A stretch of 27,173 bases of DNA, from NCBI GenBank assembly GCA_011053245.1, contig DRGS01000192.1, positions 1 to 27,173 on the forward strand. The letters run 5' to 3'. Positions within the stretch are counted from its first letter, which is position 1. The number at the start of each line of letters is the position of its first letter. The translations under genes were made by a program, and so were the position numbers. The notes beneath the pieces are model-generated. The model was not told where the DNA came from. It saw only the letters and a list, made by a program, of their open reading frames with translations, and ran no database searches. This document shows, one piece after another, positions 1-6,976 of this stretch. This DNA is from Phycisphaerales bacterium. GTDB lineage: Bacteria; Planctomycetota; Phycisphaerae; Sedimentisphaerales; Anaerohalosphaeraceae.

Positions 1-95
1 GATTTGTCGATGGTGATCCGATCGACGGGGGTTTTGATGGTACCTTTTTTCTCGGAGGTATTGAGCGAGATTATTTTTCCGGTATCAGAGTTCAT
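1..95 (-). CDS. MOSC-domain protein, N-terminal fragment (runs off window)
   Basis: Reading the minus strand from an ATG at 95-93 gives 31 residues open to the window edge, with the stretch GKIISLNTSEKKGTIKTPVD. This is the opening of MOSC-domain proteins, a family related to the molybdenum-cofactor sulfurase C-terminal domain and common in Moco gene clusters, sometimes fused to MogA. The start overlaps the moaC stop by 11 nt, and a GGAG lies about 10 nt upstream inside moaC, so it is probably the next gene of the Moco operon. Only the first strand of the domain is visible; the conserved cysteine and any fused domain lie outside. The family call is a motif-level judgement on a short fragment. 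Confidence 0.65.
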   Translation of the reverse strand, partial: MNSDTGKIISLNTSEKKGTIKTPVDRITIDK

Positions 96-540
96 CTTTG
101 GTCTTCTCCATGAGATGGATGTTTTCGATTTTCATTTTTTTGTCGACGGCTTTGCACATGTCGTATATGGTAAGGGCGCTTATTGCGACGGCGGTGAGGG
201 CTTCCATTTCTATGCCGGTCTTGTCGGTGCAGATAGCTTTTGCGGTTATTTCGATGCCGTCCGCGACGGTGTGGAAATCGACGCGAACGTTATCGATGGC
301 GATGTTGTGGCAGAGTGGGATCAGATCGGCGGTTTTCTTGGCGGCGGATATTCCGGCTATGCGGGCGGCGGCGAGGCAGTCACCTTTTTTGAGCATGCCG
401 TCTGTTATGAGTTTGAGGGTTGCAGGGGCCAGGGCGATCTTTCCGGCTGCGGTTGCGGTTCGGCGGACCCGGGGCTTGGCAGAGACGTCGACCATGCAAG
501 CTGCGCCGCGGTCATCGATATGTGAAAGTTTTTCGGTCAT
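85..540 (-). CDS. moaC: Cyclic pyranopterin monophosphate synthase MoaC
   Basis: MoaC acts with MoaA in the first step of molybdenum cofactor synthesis, converting the MoaA product 3',8-cyclo-dihydro-GTP to cyclic pyranopterin monophosphate in the cytoplasm. The 151-residue protein is the usual family length. The family landmarks are present: MVDVSAKP near the N-terminus (16-23), KKGD (51-54), LIPLCHN (73-79), GIEMEALT (109-116) and DMCKAVDK (127-134); the conserved Lys and Asp of KKGD and the last block form the active site in known MoaC structures. A GGAGG lies 5 nt before the ATG. The gene starts 1 nt after the moaA stop, so the two are translated together. No damage is seen. Confidence 0.97.
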   Translation of the reverse strand: MTEKLSHIDDRGAACMVDVSAKPRVRRTATAAGKIALAPATLKLITDGMLKKGDCLAAARIAGISAAKKTADLIPLCHNIAIDNVRVDFHTVADGIEITAKAICTDKTGIEMEALTAVAISALTIYDMCKAVDKKMKIENIHLMEKTKDEL

Positions 541-541
541 G

Positions 542-1351
542 TTAACCTCCGATCTGGTTCATAAATCTGTTATTGCATGCGACGCCGTTTTCCGGTTTCA
601 GGGAGACTGCTTTGCGGATGGATGCGGCGATGTTTTGGAAATCTATTTTTATTTCTCTCTCAGAAAACAGGCATGGTTTCAGGAATCCGTCGGCGGTGAG
701 TCTGAGTCTGTTGCAGCTAACGCATTTGGGGGGTCGTTCGGTCTGGATGTGTTTGCTGAGTTCGTTTCGGTCGTATAGCGAAAATTGCATGATCTTTTGG
801 AGCGTTATTTTTTTTCGGCGGCAAAAGTCCTGCATCTGGTTTATTTCTTCTTCTGATGTGTCAGTCGTTATGACCATGTTGATCTTTATGGGGGTAAGGG
901 ATGCTTTGATCGCGGCATCGACACCGGCGAGAGCGTGTTTCAGCTTGCCGCCGCGTGTCATGTCGTGGTATTTTTTGGGGTTTAGCGAATCTATTGAAAT
1001 GTTTACGCGGGCCAGGCCATTTTGTTTTAGTACTTTGGCTTTTTTGGCGAGGAGGGTAGCGTTGGTTGTCATGGCGAGTTCGGCGATACCGCTTATCTTC
1101 GAGAGTTTGGCGACGAGGGTTTCTATGTCGTGGCGGACGAGCGGTTCGCCGCCGGTGAGTCTGATCTTGGTGATGCCGAGTGATGCGGCGACAGTTGCGA
1201 TGGATACGATCTGTTCGTAGGAGAGGATGTCGCCGTGGTGTTTCGGGACGACGCCTTCTTCTGGCATGCAATATACGCATCGGTGGTTGCAGCGGTCGGT
1301 AACGGATATTCGCAGGTAATCTATTTTTCTGTTATACGGGTCTGACAGCAA
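542..1351 (-). CDS. moaA: GTP 3',8-cyclase MoaA (radical SAM), unusually short
   Basis: MoaA is a radical SAM enzyme that rearranges GTP to 3',8-cyclo-dihydro-GTP. The SAM-cluster motif CNHRCVYC (Cys21, 25, 28), the SAM-binding LTGGEP (65-70) and TTNATLL (95-101), the second-cluster motif CVSCNRLRLTADG...C (Cys210, 213, 227) and the C-terminal Gly-Gly tail that family members need are all present. The start is a TTG (1351-1349) with AGGAGG 9 nt upstream; no ATG lies before the SAM motif. The gene overlaps the moeA end by 20 nt. At 269 residues it is about 50-60 shorter than the usual 320-330: the stretch between the barrel (MQFSLYDR, 188-195) and the second cluster is reduced. Frame and flanks look intact, so this is a compact variant rather than a pseudogene. 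Confidence 0.93.
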   Translation of the reverse strand: MLSDPYNRKIDYLRISVTDRCNHRCVYCMPEEGVVPKHHGDILSYEQIVSIATVAASLGITKIRLTGGEPLVRHDIETLVAKLSKISGIAELAMTTNATLLAKKAKVLKQNGLARVNISIDSLNPKKYHDMTRGGKLKHALAGVDAAIKASLTPIKINMVITTDTSEEEINQMQDFCRRKKITLQKIMQFSLYDRNELSKHIQTERPPKCVSCNRLRLTADGFLKPCLFSEREIKIDFQNIAASIRKAVSLKPENGVACNNRFMNQIGG

Positions 1352-2507
1352 TGGTCGTGCCCTCCTGTAATTTGGCGGTGCCCTTTGGCATGCAGATGAG
1401 GCCTTGGGCGCCGCACATTGCGTTTATGTGAGCCGAGCCGTGGTACTCGATATTTTTTATTGTTCCGGTTTCGGTAAAGCGGACCGGCAACCACGAATCA
1501 CGGTCGGCTTTTTTTCTGGATATGGTTTCGTGCAAGCAAGCGGTGACGAGGTTTTCCTGCTGATCACATCCCATCATTTTGTGCAGGAAAGGTTTGACGA
1601 GTATCTCGAACAAAACAAAGGTCGAAACGGGATTGCCGGGTAAGCCGAAGATGCAGCAGTTGTCCGTTAGCCCGAATACGGTGGGGCGGCCCGGTTTTAC
1701 AGCGACCTTTTCGAAAAGCAGATCGACGTTGTTATTTTTGAGGATGTCGCGGACAAGGTCGAAGTCGCCGACGGATACTCCGCCGGAGATCAGCACGACG
1801 TCATTTTCGGCGATGGCTTTTTTAATGACGGAGCCGATGGCCTCTTCGGTGTCTTCGGCGATGCCGTAGTTGGTCGGTGTTGCGCCTGCTTTTTCGACTT
1901 GTGCGGTGAGTTGGTAGCTGTTGGAGTTTCTTATCTGGGATGGGCTTGGTTTTGAGTCAGGTGCGACGAGTTCGCTGCCGGTTGCGATGATGCCTACGGT
2001 TGGTTTTTTGGAAACGAGGGGTTGCGGGCATCCGACGGAGGCGAGGACGGCTATGTGTTGGGGGGCAATGATGGCGGATCTGGCCAGGGCGATGTCGCCG
2101 GTTTTTATGTCTTCGCCTTTTATGCAGATGTTGTCTTTTGTGGATTTGCCGGTAAATACGATTTGGTTCTCATCGAGGATCTCGACGTATTCTTTCATGA
2201 TGACGCAGTCTGCGCCTTCGGGGACAACGGCGCCTGTCATTATTTTTGCGCATTTACCGGAAGTGATCGTCTTTTGCGGTGCGATGCCGGCTGGGAGCGT
2301 TTCGATGACGGTGAGCGGATCAGCGAGGTCGGATCTTTTGCAGGCGTAGCCATCCATTGCGGATTTGTTAAAGGGCGGCATGTCCATATCGGAAGCGACG
2401 TCTTCGGCGAGTACGCGGCCAAGAGAATCGGCGAGATCCACACGCTCGGTATCGAGGGTTCGTGCGGAGGCCAATACTGTTTCTTTTGCTTTTGCAAAGC
2501 TTATCAT
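1332..2507 (-). CDS. moeA: Molybdopterin molybdenumtransferase MoeA
   Basis: MoeA inserts molybdate into adenylated molybdopterin, the last step of basic Moco formation. The protein has 391 residues against about 411 in E. coli. Visible family motifs are DMPPFNKSAMDGYA (42-55), VVPEGADCVIMKE (94-106), GIIATGSELV (172-181), QIRNSNSYQL (191-200), SGGVSVGDFD (241-250, the MPT-binding loop), KPGRPTVFG (271-279) and GLPGNPVS (288-295). The C-terminal beta domain ends with QEGTTIAVRPV. It starts 2 nt after the mobB-like gene and overlaps moaA, so it sits in the middle of the Moco operon. The ribosome site before the ATG at 2507 is weak (AGGA about 10 nt upstream), suggesting translational coupling. 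Confidence 0.97.
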   Translation of the reverse strand: MISFAKAKETVLASARTLDTERVDLADSLGRVLAEDVASDMDMPPFNKSAMDGYACKRSDLADPLTVIETLPAGIAPQKTITSGKCAKIMTGAVVPEGADCVIMKEYVEILDENQIVFTGKSTKDNICIKGEDIKTGDIALARSAIIAPQHIAVLASVGCPQPLVSKKPTVGIIATGSELVAPDSKPSPSQIRNSNSYQLTAQVEKAGATPTNYGIAEDTEEAIGSVIKKAIAENDVVLISGGVSVGDFDLVRDILKNNNVDLLFEKVAVKPGRPTVFGLTDNCCIFGLPGNPVSTFVLFEILVKPFLHKMMGCDQQENLVTACLHETISRKKADRDSWLPVRFTETGTIKNIEYHGSAHINAMCGAQGLICMPKGTAKLQEGTTIAVRPV

Positions 2508-2509
2508 GG

Positions 2510-3076
2510 TTAATTTTTCCTAAGTGTCCATTTGCCATTAGTGAGATAGATGTCGTCGGGGTTCGTGTCGAAGGTGGTTCCGCTAAAGCTTACCTTTATA
2601 TCCGCAAGATCAGCGACATCTTTTGCCGAGGGTTTGTAAACGCCGTTATCTTTGTCTTTGGTCATGATGAAAAGGCTTGGCTGGGCCACAAGACGGAGAG
2701 AGTTGGACTCGATGACGCAGGGGATGTCGGGGCCGATGGTTTCGAGTAGAGCGGTTGCAGCATCTTTGAGGTAGTCCTTCTGTGTGCGGAGCCAATAGAC
2801 TTCTTTTGCGCCAGCTTGGAGGAGTCTTGCGGTGTCTTTGTTCGAGTCGGAGTCGGTCTCTTGGGTTATCTGAAAGTCGCCTTCGAGCGATGAGCATGCT
2901 CCACAGCCTTCGCCGCCGTGGGGACACTTACCATCGCGTTCGACGATTGTTGTTACCTTAGCGGCGACGAGCGGGGTGTCCTTGGAGATGTTTTCGATGA
3001 CCCGGCAGGCAAGGGTGGTCTTGCCAGTATTTCGACCGGCTGCGCCAATGAGCAGAATGTTGGGGGCATTTATCAA
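2510..3076 (-). CDS. MobB-like P-loop GTPase of the Moco cluster
   Basis: A 188-residue P-loop protein with Walker A GAAGRNTGKTT (11-21) at the very N-terminus, the arrangement of MobB, the GTP-binding adapter in guanylation of the molybdenum cofactor. It also has a small cysteine group, C51-PHGGEG-C58-GA-C61, right after the first strand pair; the residues between could bind a metal, and this is not part of E. coli MobB. The stretch IPCVIESNSL near residues 117-126 fits the strand carrying the Walker B acid. The start is a TTG at 3076, because the only nearby ATG (3069) is out of frame; no strong ribosome site precedes it, and the upstream stop (3080-3082) is 3 nt before it, so coupling is likely. 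A different accessory GTPase role is possible. Confidence 0.72.
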   Translation of the reverse strand: MINAPNILLIGAAGRNTGKTTLACRVIENISKDTPLVAAKVTTIVERDGKCPHGGEGCGACSSLEGDFQITQETDSDSNKDTARLLQAGAKEVYWLRTQKDYLKDAATALLETIGPDIPCVIESNSLRLVAQPSLFIMTKDKDNGVYKPSAKDVADLADIKVSFSGTTFDTNPDDIYLTNGKWTLRKN

Positions 3077-3079
3077 GTT

Positions 3080-3337
3080 TCAGTTCTCTTTGTCTTCTAG
3101 TCTTTCCATTAGCTTTTCAATTAGTTTTTCAAGATGTGAGATTTTTCTGTCTAATCTTATAGATATTATGTGAGCGATTGACAGCATCCCTACTATCATC
3201 GCACTCCCAAAATAAAAAATTGCATGGTCAACCACCTCAAGCTTGTAGTTCGCAGAAGAAACATATAGGAGCAAACAAGCAAACAAAAGTATAAAACCTG
3301 TTATAAGACTTCCACGAAAGTTTTTTCTTTTTTCCAT
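3080..3337 (-). CDS. Small two-helix membrane protein with C-terminal coiled coil
   Basis: An 85-residue protein of unknown function. It has a basic N-terminus (MEKRKNFR), two hydrophobic segments (about 11-27 and 39-58) and a charged amphipathic helix (62-84, KISHLEKLIEKLMERLEDKE) that would lie in the cytoplasm and could form a coiled coil. A clear AGGAG 8 nt before the ATG marks it as a real gene. It lies between the modE-like gene and mobB in the Moco operon, with only about 40 nt to modE and 3 nt to mobB. I do not recognise the family, and no transporter motif is visible. Position suggests a link with molybdenum handling, but that is guilt by association only. Confidence 0.7.
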   Translation of the reverse strand: MEKRKNFRGSLITGFILLFACLLLYVSSANYKLEVVDHAIFYFGSAMIVGMLSIAHIISIRLDRKISHLEKLIEKLMERLEDKEN

Positions 3338-3377
3338 TTATATTATCTCCTAATCTTAAAAATTAGTTGTATGGATT

Positions 3378-3746
3378 TCAGTTTGTGTTCAGTTCCTTTA
3401 TATGTTTGTCGTAGGCGGTGGTCATGGCGGTGTCGATGTCGCTGCGAAAGTTGGTGTAGGCGTCGAGCCATTTTTTGCCCAGGGGTGTGAGGCAGGTGGT
3501 TCCGCCTTGCTTGCCGCCGCGATGTTTTTCGATGAGGTCGGCACCGAGGAGAGTTTGGACGTTTTTCAGGTCGCCCCATGCTTTTCGATAGCTGATACCG
3601 AGCAGTTCGGTGGCGGCTTTTAGCGAACCGGTTTGGTCGATGGCTTTTAGCAGCCGCCATTTTCCGTCGCCGAAAGGGCTTTGGCGCGTTTGGCTGGTTA
3701 GCCAGAGCTTGCATTTGGGTTTAACCTCTGAGAGGGTGGTCGTCAT
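3378..3746 (-). CDS. ModE-type winged-helix regulator without molybdate-binding domain
   Basis: ModE is the molybdate-responsive regulator of molybdenum genes. Its DNA-binding half is recognisable: FGDGKWRLLKAIDQTGSLKA (25-44), then ATELLGISYRKAWGDLKNVQ (45-64) as the recognition helix, and a wing with GGKQGGTTCLTPLGKKW (77-93). The protein ends at residue 122 and therefore lacks the two TOBE/Mop domains that bind molybdate in E. coli ModE (262 residues). The start at 3746 is chosen because it forms an ATGA overlap with the stop of the upstream small gene; in-frame starts at 3755 and 3797 are possible but have no better ribosome site. The likely target is the palindrome at 3946-3977 just upstream of this operon. 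How it would sense molybdate is not visible. Confidence 0.88.
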   Translation of the reverse strand: MTTTLSEVKPKCKLWLTSQTRQSPFGDGKWRLLKAIDQTGSLKAATELLGISYRKAWGDLKNVQTLLGADLIEKHRGGKQGGTTCLTPLGKKWLDAYTNFRSDIDTAMTTAYDKHIKELNTN

Positions 3747-3931
3747 TTGAAGCATCCCAGTTGGCAGGCATTTATTTTTATATCGTTTTCGTTGCAAAGC
3801 TGGCCGATGTCCTGTTTGGAAATCGCGAATTGTTCGGCGATCTCGAATACTTTTGCGCAGGAGAGCTTCTTTTTGCCGTCAGATTCTACCGCCGAGGAGG
3901 TAATAACGGCGATTACTTGGTCATTATCCAT
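3743..3931 (-). CDS. Small CQLGCF-tail protein, first gene of the Moco operon
   Basis: A 62-residue soluble protein with an alpha-helical middle (CAKVFEIAEQFAISKQDIGQ, 25-44) and the ending NACQLGCFK (54-62). The pattern of a cysteine before a helix-turn-helix-like stretch followed by a C-terminal CQLGC resembles small uncharacterised proteins I recall near molybdenum or tungsten genes in anaerobes, but I cannot name the family with certainty. Cys25, Cys46, Cys56 and Cys60 could bind a metal. AGGA lies about 7 nt before the ATG. Its stop overlaps the modE-like start (ATGA), so the two are made together, and it sits directly behind the ModE-box promoter. A role as partner or sensor for the short ModE is a guess. 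Confidence 0.75.
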   Translation of the reverse strand: MDNDQVIAVITSSAVESDGKKKLSCAKVFEIAEQFAISKQDIGQLCNENDIKINACQLGCFK

Positions 3932-3945
3932 GATTTTCCTTTCTT

Positions 3946-3977
3946 ATAGCGTTATGTATGGTTCGACATAACGGTAT
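3946..3977. promoter_or_regulatory. Probable ModE operator (32-bp palindrome)
   Basis: Two 12-nt arms, ATAGCGTTATGT (3946-3957) and ACATAACGGTAT (3966-3977), are reverse complements apart from one position and are separated by 8 nt. The CGTTAT...ATAACG core is the pattern known for ModE boxes in enterobacteria. The site covers the expected transcription start of the Moco operon and ends 15 nt from the first start codon, the position of a repressor site. Binding by the ModE-like protein is inferred. Confidence 0.72.
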
Positions 3978-4004
3978 TAAAACATTTTTCATAATTGCTG
4001 TCAA
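3976..4004 (-). promoter_or_regulatory. Sigma-70-type promoter of the Moco operon
   Basis: On the minus strand a perfect -35 box TTGACA (4004-3999) is followed after 17 nt by TTTAAT (3981-3976). Transcription would start near 3969, inside the palindromic operator, about 38 nt before the first ATG at 3931. Confidence 0.7.
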
Positions 4005-4075
4005 TGGTAATTCAAGAATTTTTTGTCTAAGTATTTAAGACTTGAAATGTCCTCACAATTTGTGATAAGCATCAA

Positions 4076-4262
4076 CATGCCCACGCAAGCGTGGGCATGG
4101 CACCCGGCCGTCAAATTTTGAGGTTAGCACCCACAAGCTGCGCTTGAAGGTGCCACACGGTTTAACGTTTTTTCTGTTTTTGCCCATCCGGTCACAATTT
4201 GTTACCGGTTGATTCTTCTCCACTATTGTCAGATGACCGCGTGGGCATAGCCCGCCCTACCA
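4076..4262. repeat. Cluster of REP-like palindromes in the 339-bp gap 3932-4270
   Basis: Most of the gene-free stretch between the Moco operon and the formate dehydrogenase gene is made of palindromes. 4076-4099 is a perfect 11-bp inverted repeat (CATGCCCACGC, AA, GCGTGGGCATG). 4127-4153 is a nested hairpin (GCACC...GGTGC around CAAGC-TGC-GCTTG). 4237-4257 repeats the word GCGTGGGCAT followed by AGCCCGCC, giving GGGC-ATA-GCCC. Shared words suggest a dispersed intergenic repeat family, such as REP elements. No T-run follows the stems on either strand, so they are not classical terminators, though they could protect the 3' end of the formate dehydrogenase mRNA. No gene is seen in this gap. Confidence 0.6.
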
Positions 4263-4270
4263 ACCGTTCA

Positions 4271-6976
4271 CTAAGCCTTGGTGATGTTTGCTGCGCAGGC
4301 TTTGTATTCGGGTATTTTGGCTATGGGGTCGAGTTGGTCGTTGGTTAGCAAGTTTGCTGCGGATTCTACGAAATGGAATGGCATGAAGAGCCAGCCGGGT
4401 TCTATGCCATCGGTTACTTTAGCAGGGACGGTTACATTTCCGCGGCGTGTGGTTACTTTGACATTTTCGCCATCTTTGACCTTGAGTTTTGCGGCATCAT
4501 CGGGGTGAAGCTCGACGTATCCGGTTGGCGAGATCTGATTTATCACAGCCGATTTTCGTGTCATGGTTCCGGTGTGGAACTGGTATAGCTGCCTTCCGGT
4601 AGTGAGGACGAATGGGTATTTCTTTTCCGGCTCTTCGGCAGGGGGTCTGTATTCGACGGGATGGAACTTGCCCTTGCCGCGTGAGAATTTATCCTTGTGC
4701 AGATATTTTGTGCCGGGATGGGTCTTGTCCGGGCATGGCCATTGCAAACCTATTGATTCTATTCTGTCAAACGACATCCCGCCGTAGATAGGCGAGACAG
4801 ATGCTATCTCATCCAATATTTCAGATTCGTTTTCGTAACTCATCGGGTAACCGGTTTTCGTTGCTATCTGGCAGATGATCTCCCAGTCGTTACGGGCAGT
4901 ACCGGGGACGTCAATTGCTTTGCGAACGCGCTGGACGCGGCGCTCGGTGTTTGTGAAGGTGCCATCCTTTTCGGCGAAACAGGTTGAGGGCAGGACGACG
5001 TCGGCGTATTCGGCGGTTTCGGTGAGGAAGATGTCCTGGACGACGAGAAAATCGACGGACTCAAGAGCCTTTCGCGTTCTGTTTAAGTTCGGATCGGAAA
5101 GGGCCGGGTTTTCGCCCATGATGTAGAGTGCCTTGATCTTGTCGTCTTCGATGGCGTGCATTATTTCGATTATTGTAAGGCCCTTGTCGCCGGATAGTTT
5201 GGCGTTCCAGGCAGTCTCGAACTTTTCCTTTATGGCAGGGTCCTCAACGGATTGATAGCCGGGGTATACGTTTGGCAGTGCTCCGAGATCGCAGGCACCC
5301 TGGACGTTGTTCTGGCCTCGCAGGGGATTTACGCCGGTGCACTCTTTGCCGACGTTGCCGGTGAGCATTGCGAGATTGGCGATGCTGAGGACGTTGTCGG
5401 TTCCGGTGGTGTGCTGGGTTATGCCCATGCTGTATATGATGCTTGAAGTTTTTGCCTTTGCGTAAGTTCTTGCAAGCTGGCGGATGTTTTCGGCTGGGAT
5501 GGTTGTTATTGTCTCGGCTTTTTCGGGGGTGAAATCCTTGACGGTGGCCGCTAGCTTTTCGAAATCCTCGGTACGCTCGGCGATAAACTCCTTATCTTCC
5601 AGTCCCTCGGTTATGATGACGTTCATCATTGCGTTTAGCAGCGCGACGTCGGAGCCGGGTTTCTGACTGACGTGCTGTTTGGCGAATCTGACGAGGTCGA
5701 TCTTTCGCGGGTCGGCGATGATGAGTTCGGTAGCGTTTTCGACGACAGCTTCTTTTACGCTGAGGCCGATGACAGGATGGGCCTCGGTGGTGTTTGAGCC
5801 GATGATGAATATGCAGGCGGCGTTTTTGAATTCGTCGATGCTGTTTGTCATTGCTCCGCTGCCGAATGCGCGGGCGAGGCCAGCTACGGTGGAGGCGTGA
5901 CACAATCTTGCGCAATGGTCGACGTTGTTGGTGCCTATACTAGCGCGGATGAATTTTTGGAAGACGTAGTTGTCCTCGTTGGTACACTTGGCGGAGCTTA
6001 GGCCGGCGATGCTGTCGGGGCCGTAAGTTTTTTTGGTTTCGCTGAGTTTGCTTGCGACGAGTTCTATCGCTTCTTCCCATGAGGCTTCTTCGAATTTGCC
6101 GTTGCGTTTGATCAATGGTGCGGTGAGGCGTTTGTCGCTTGAGACGAAGTCCATGCCGAAGCGGCCCTTGACGCAGAGATTGCCGTCGTTGGGGACACAG
6201 CCTACTTTGCTGGTTATGCGGACGATCTCGTTTTTCTTTTCGTCTATATTAAGGTCCGTCTGGCAGCCGACGCCGCAGTATGGGCAGGTCGTGGTTGTTT
6301 TCTTCAGGTCCATGCATCGGCCCCTGCCTTTTGCGTGGCGTTCGTAGAGTGCTCCGGTCGGGCAGGTTGAGACGCACTGACCGCAGAGTTCGCAGGTCGA
6401 TTCGTTTAGCGGCATATCAAAGGCGGTAGTTACTTCGACGTCGCCTGCTCTTTCTTTGAAGGTAAGGGCCGAATCCATCTGGACCTCTTCGCATATCCTG
6501 ATGCATCTTCCGCAGCGGATACATTTGGCGGGGTCGTATTCGATGGCTTCGTTGCCGGTTGTATAGTTGGGCTGTTTTTCGCCAGCTTCGGGAAGCTGAA
6601 ATACATCGTCGCTTAACTGGTAGTCATAGCCGTATTGCTGAAGTTTGCATTCTCCGTTTTCGTCGCAGGTGGTGCAGACGCCGCGGTGTTCGTAAAAGAG
6701 AAGTTCCAGAACGGTCCTTCGCAATTGGCGGATGGTGTCGGTTTCGGTCTCGACGATCATGCCGGGTATAATCTGAAACGTACAAGCTGTAACCGGTGCT
6801 CGCTGTCCCTGGACTTCAACAACACACAGCCTGCATGAACCGGAGGGTTTTAGCCTCGGGTCGTGACAGAGGTTGGGTATTTCGATACCGTTTTCGCAGG
6901 CGACTTCGAGTATCGTCCGGCCGTGCGTTGCGGTTAGCTCGTTTCCGTTTATCGTAATTTTTATCGTTTCGCTCAT
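4271..6976 (-). CDS. fdhA: Formate dehydrogenase catalytic subunit, NuoG-type N-terminus, Cys form
   Basis: A 901-residue molybdopterin enzyme expected to interconvert formate and CO2 in the cytoplasm. It starts with a NuoG-like module: a [2Fe-2S] site (Cys37, 48, 51, 65), a His-Cys3 [4Fe-4S] site (His97, Cys101, 104, 110) and a two-cluster ferredoxin (Cys152-162 and Cys195-205). The catalytic domain follows, with its own [4Fe-4S] site (CPYCGVGC, 231-238, plus Cys268) and the formate dehydrogenase signature CARLCHASTVAGL (355-367). The metal ligand is Cys359, encoded by TGT, not selenocysteine. The C-terminal domain (about residue 775 on) closes over the cofactor. Its ATG overlaps the stop of the NuoF-like gene (ATGA), giving a coupled three-subunit complex. 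No fdhD or formate channel gene is in the window. Other substrates are possible, but the active-site motif favours formate. Confidence 0.92.
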   Translation of the reverse strand: MSETIKITINGNELTATHGRTILEVACENGIEIPNLCHDPRLKPSGSCRLCVVEVQGQRAPVTACTFQIIPGMIVETETDTIRQLRRTVLELLFYEHRGVCTTCDENGECKLQQYGYDYQLSDDVFQLPEAGEKQPNYTTGNEAIEYDPAKCIRCGRCIRICEEVQMDSALTFKERAGDVEVTTAFDMPLNESTCELCGQCVSTCPTGALYERHAKGRGRCMDLKKTTTTCPYCGVGCQTDLNIDEKKNEIVRITSKVGCVPNDGNLCVKGRFGMDFVSSDKRLTAPLIKRNGKFEEASWEEAIELVASKLSETKKTYGPDSIAGLSSAKCTNEDNYVFQKFIRASIGTNNVDHCARLCHASTVAGLARAFGSGAMTNSIDEFKNAACIFIIGSNTTEAHPVIGLSVKEAVVENATELIIADPRKIDLVRFAKQHVSQKPGSDVALLNAMMNVIITEGLEDKEFIAERTEDFEKLAATVKDFTPEKAETITTIPAENIRQLARTYAKAKTSSIIYSMGITQHTTGTDNVLSIANLAMLTGNVGKECTGVNPLRGQNNVQGACDLGALPNVYPGYQSVEDPAIKEKFETAWNAKLSGDKGLTIIEIMHAIEDDKIKALYIMGENPALSDPNLNRTRKALESVDFLVVQDIFLTETAEYADVVLPSTCFAEKDGTFTNTERRVQRVRKAIDVPGTARNDWEIICQIATKTGYPMSYENESEILDEIASVSPIYGGMSFDRIESIGLQWPCPDKTHPGTKYLHKDKFSRGKGKFHPVEYRPPAEEPEKKYPFVLTTGRQLYQFHTGTMTRKSAVINQISPTGYVELHPDDAAKLKVKDGENVKVTTRRGNVTVPAKVTDGIEPGWLFMPFHFVESAANLLTNDQLDPIAKIPEYKACAANITKA

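Noticed and set aside
4076..4153. CRISPR repeats or a tRNA in the palindromic gap
   Set aside because: The palindromes are not evenly spaced, there are no unique spacers, and no cloverleaf with T-arm and anticodon arm can be drawn.
5881..5950. Selenocysteine in the formate dehydrogenase active site
   Set aside because: The codon at catalytic position 359 is TGT (Cys), not an in-frame TGA, so no SECIS element is needed.
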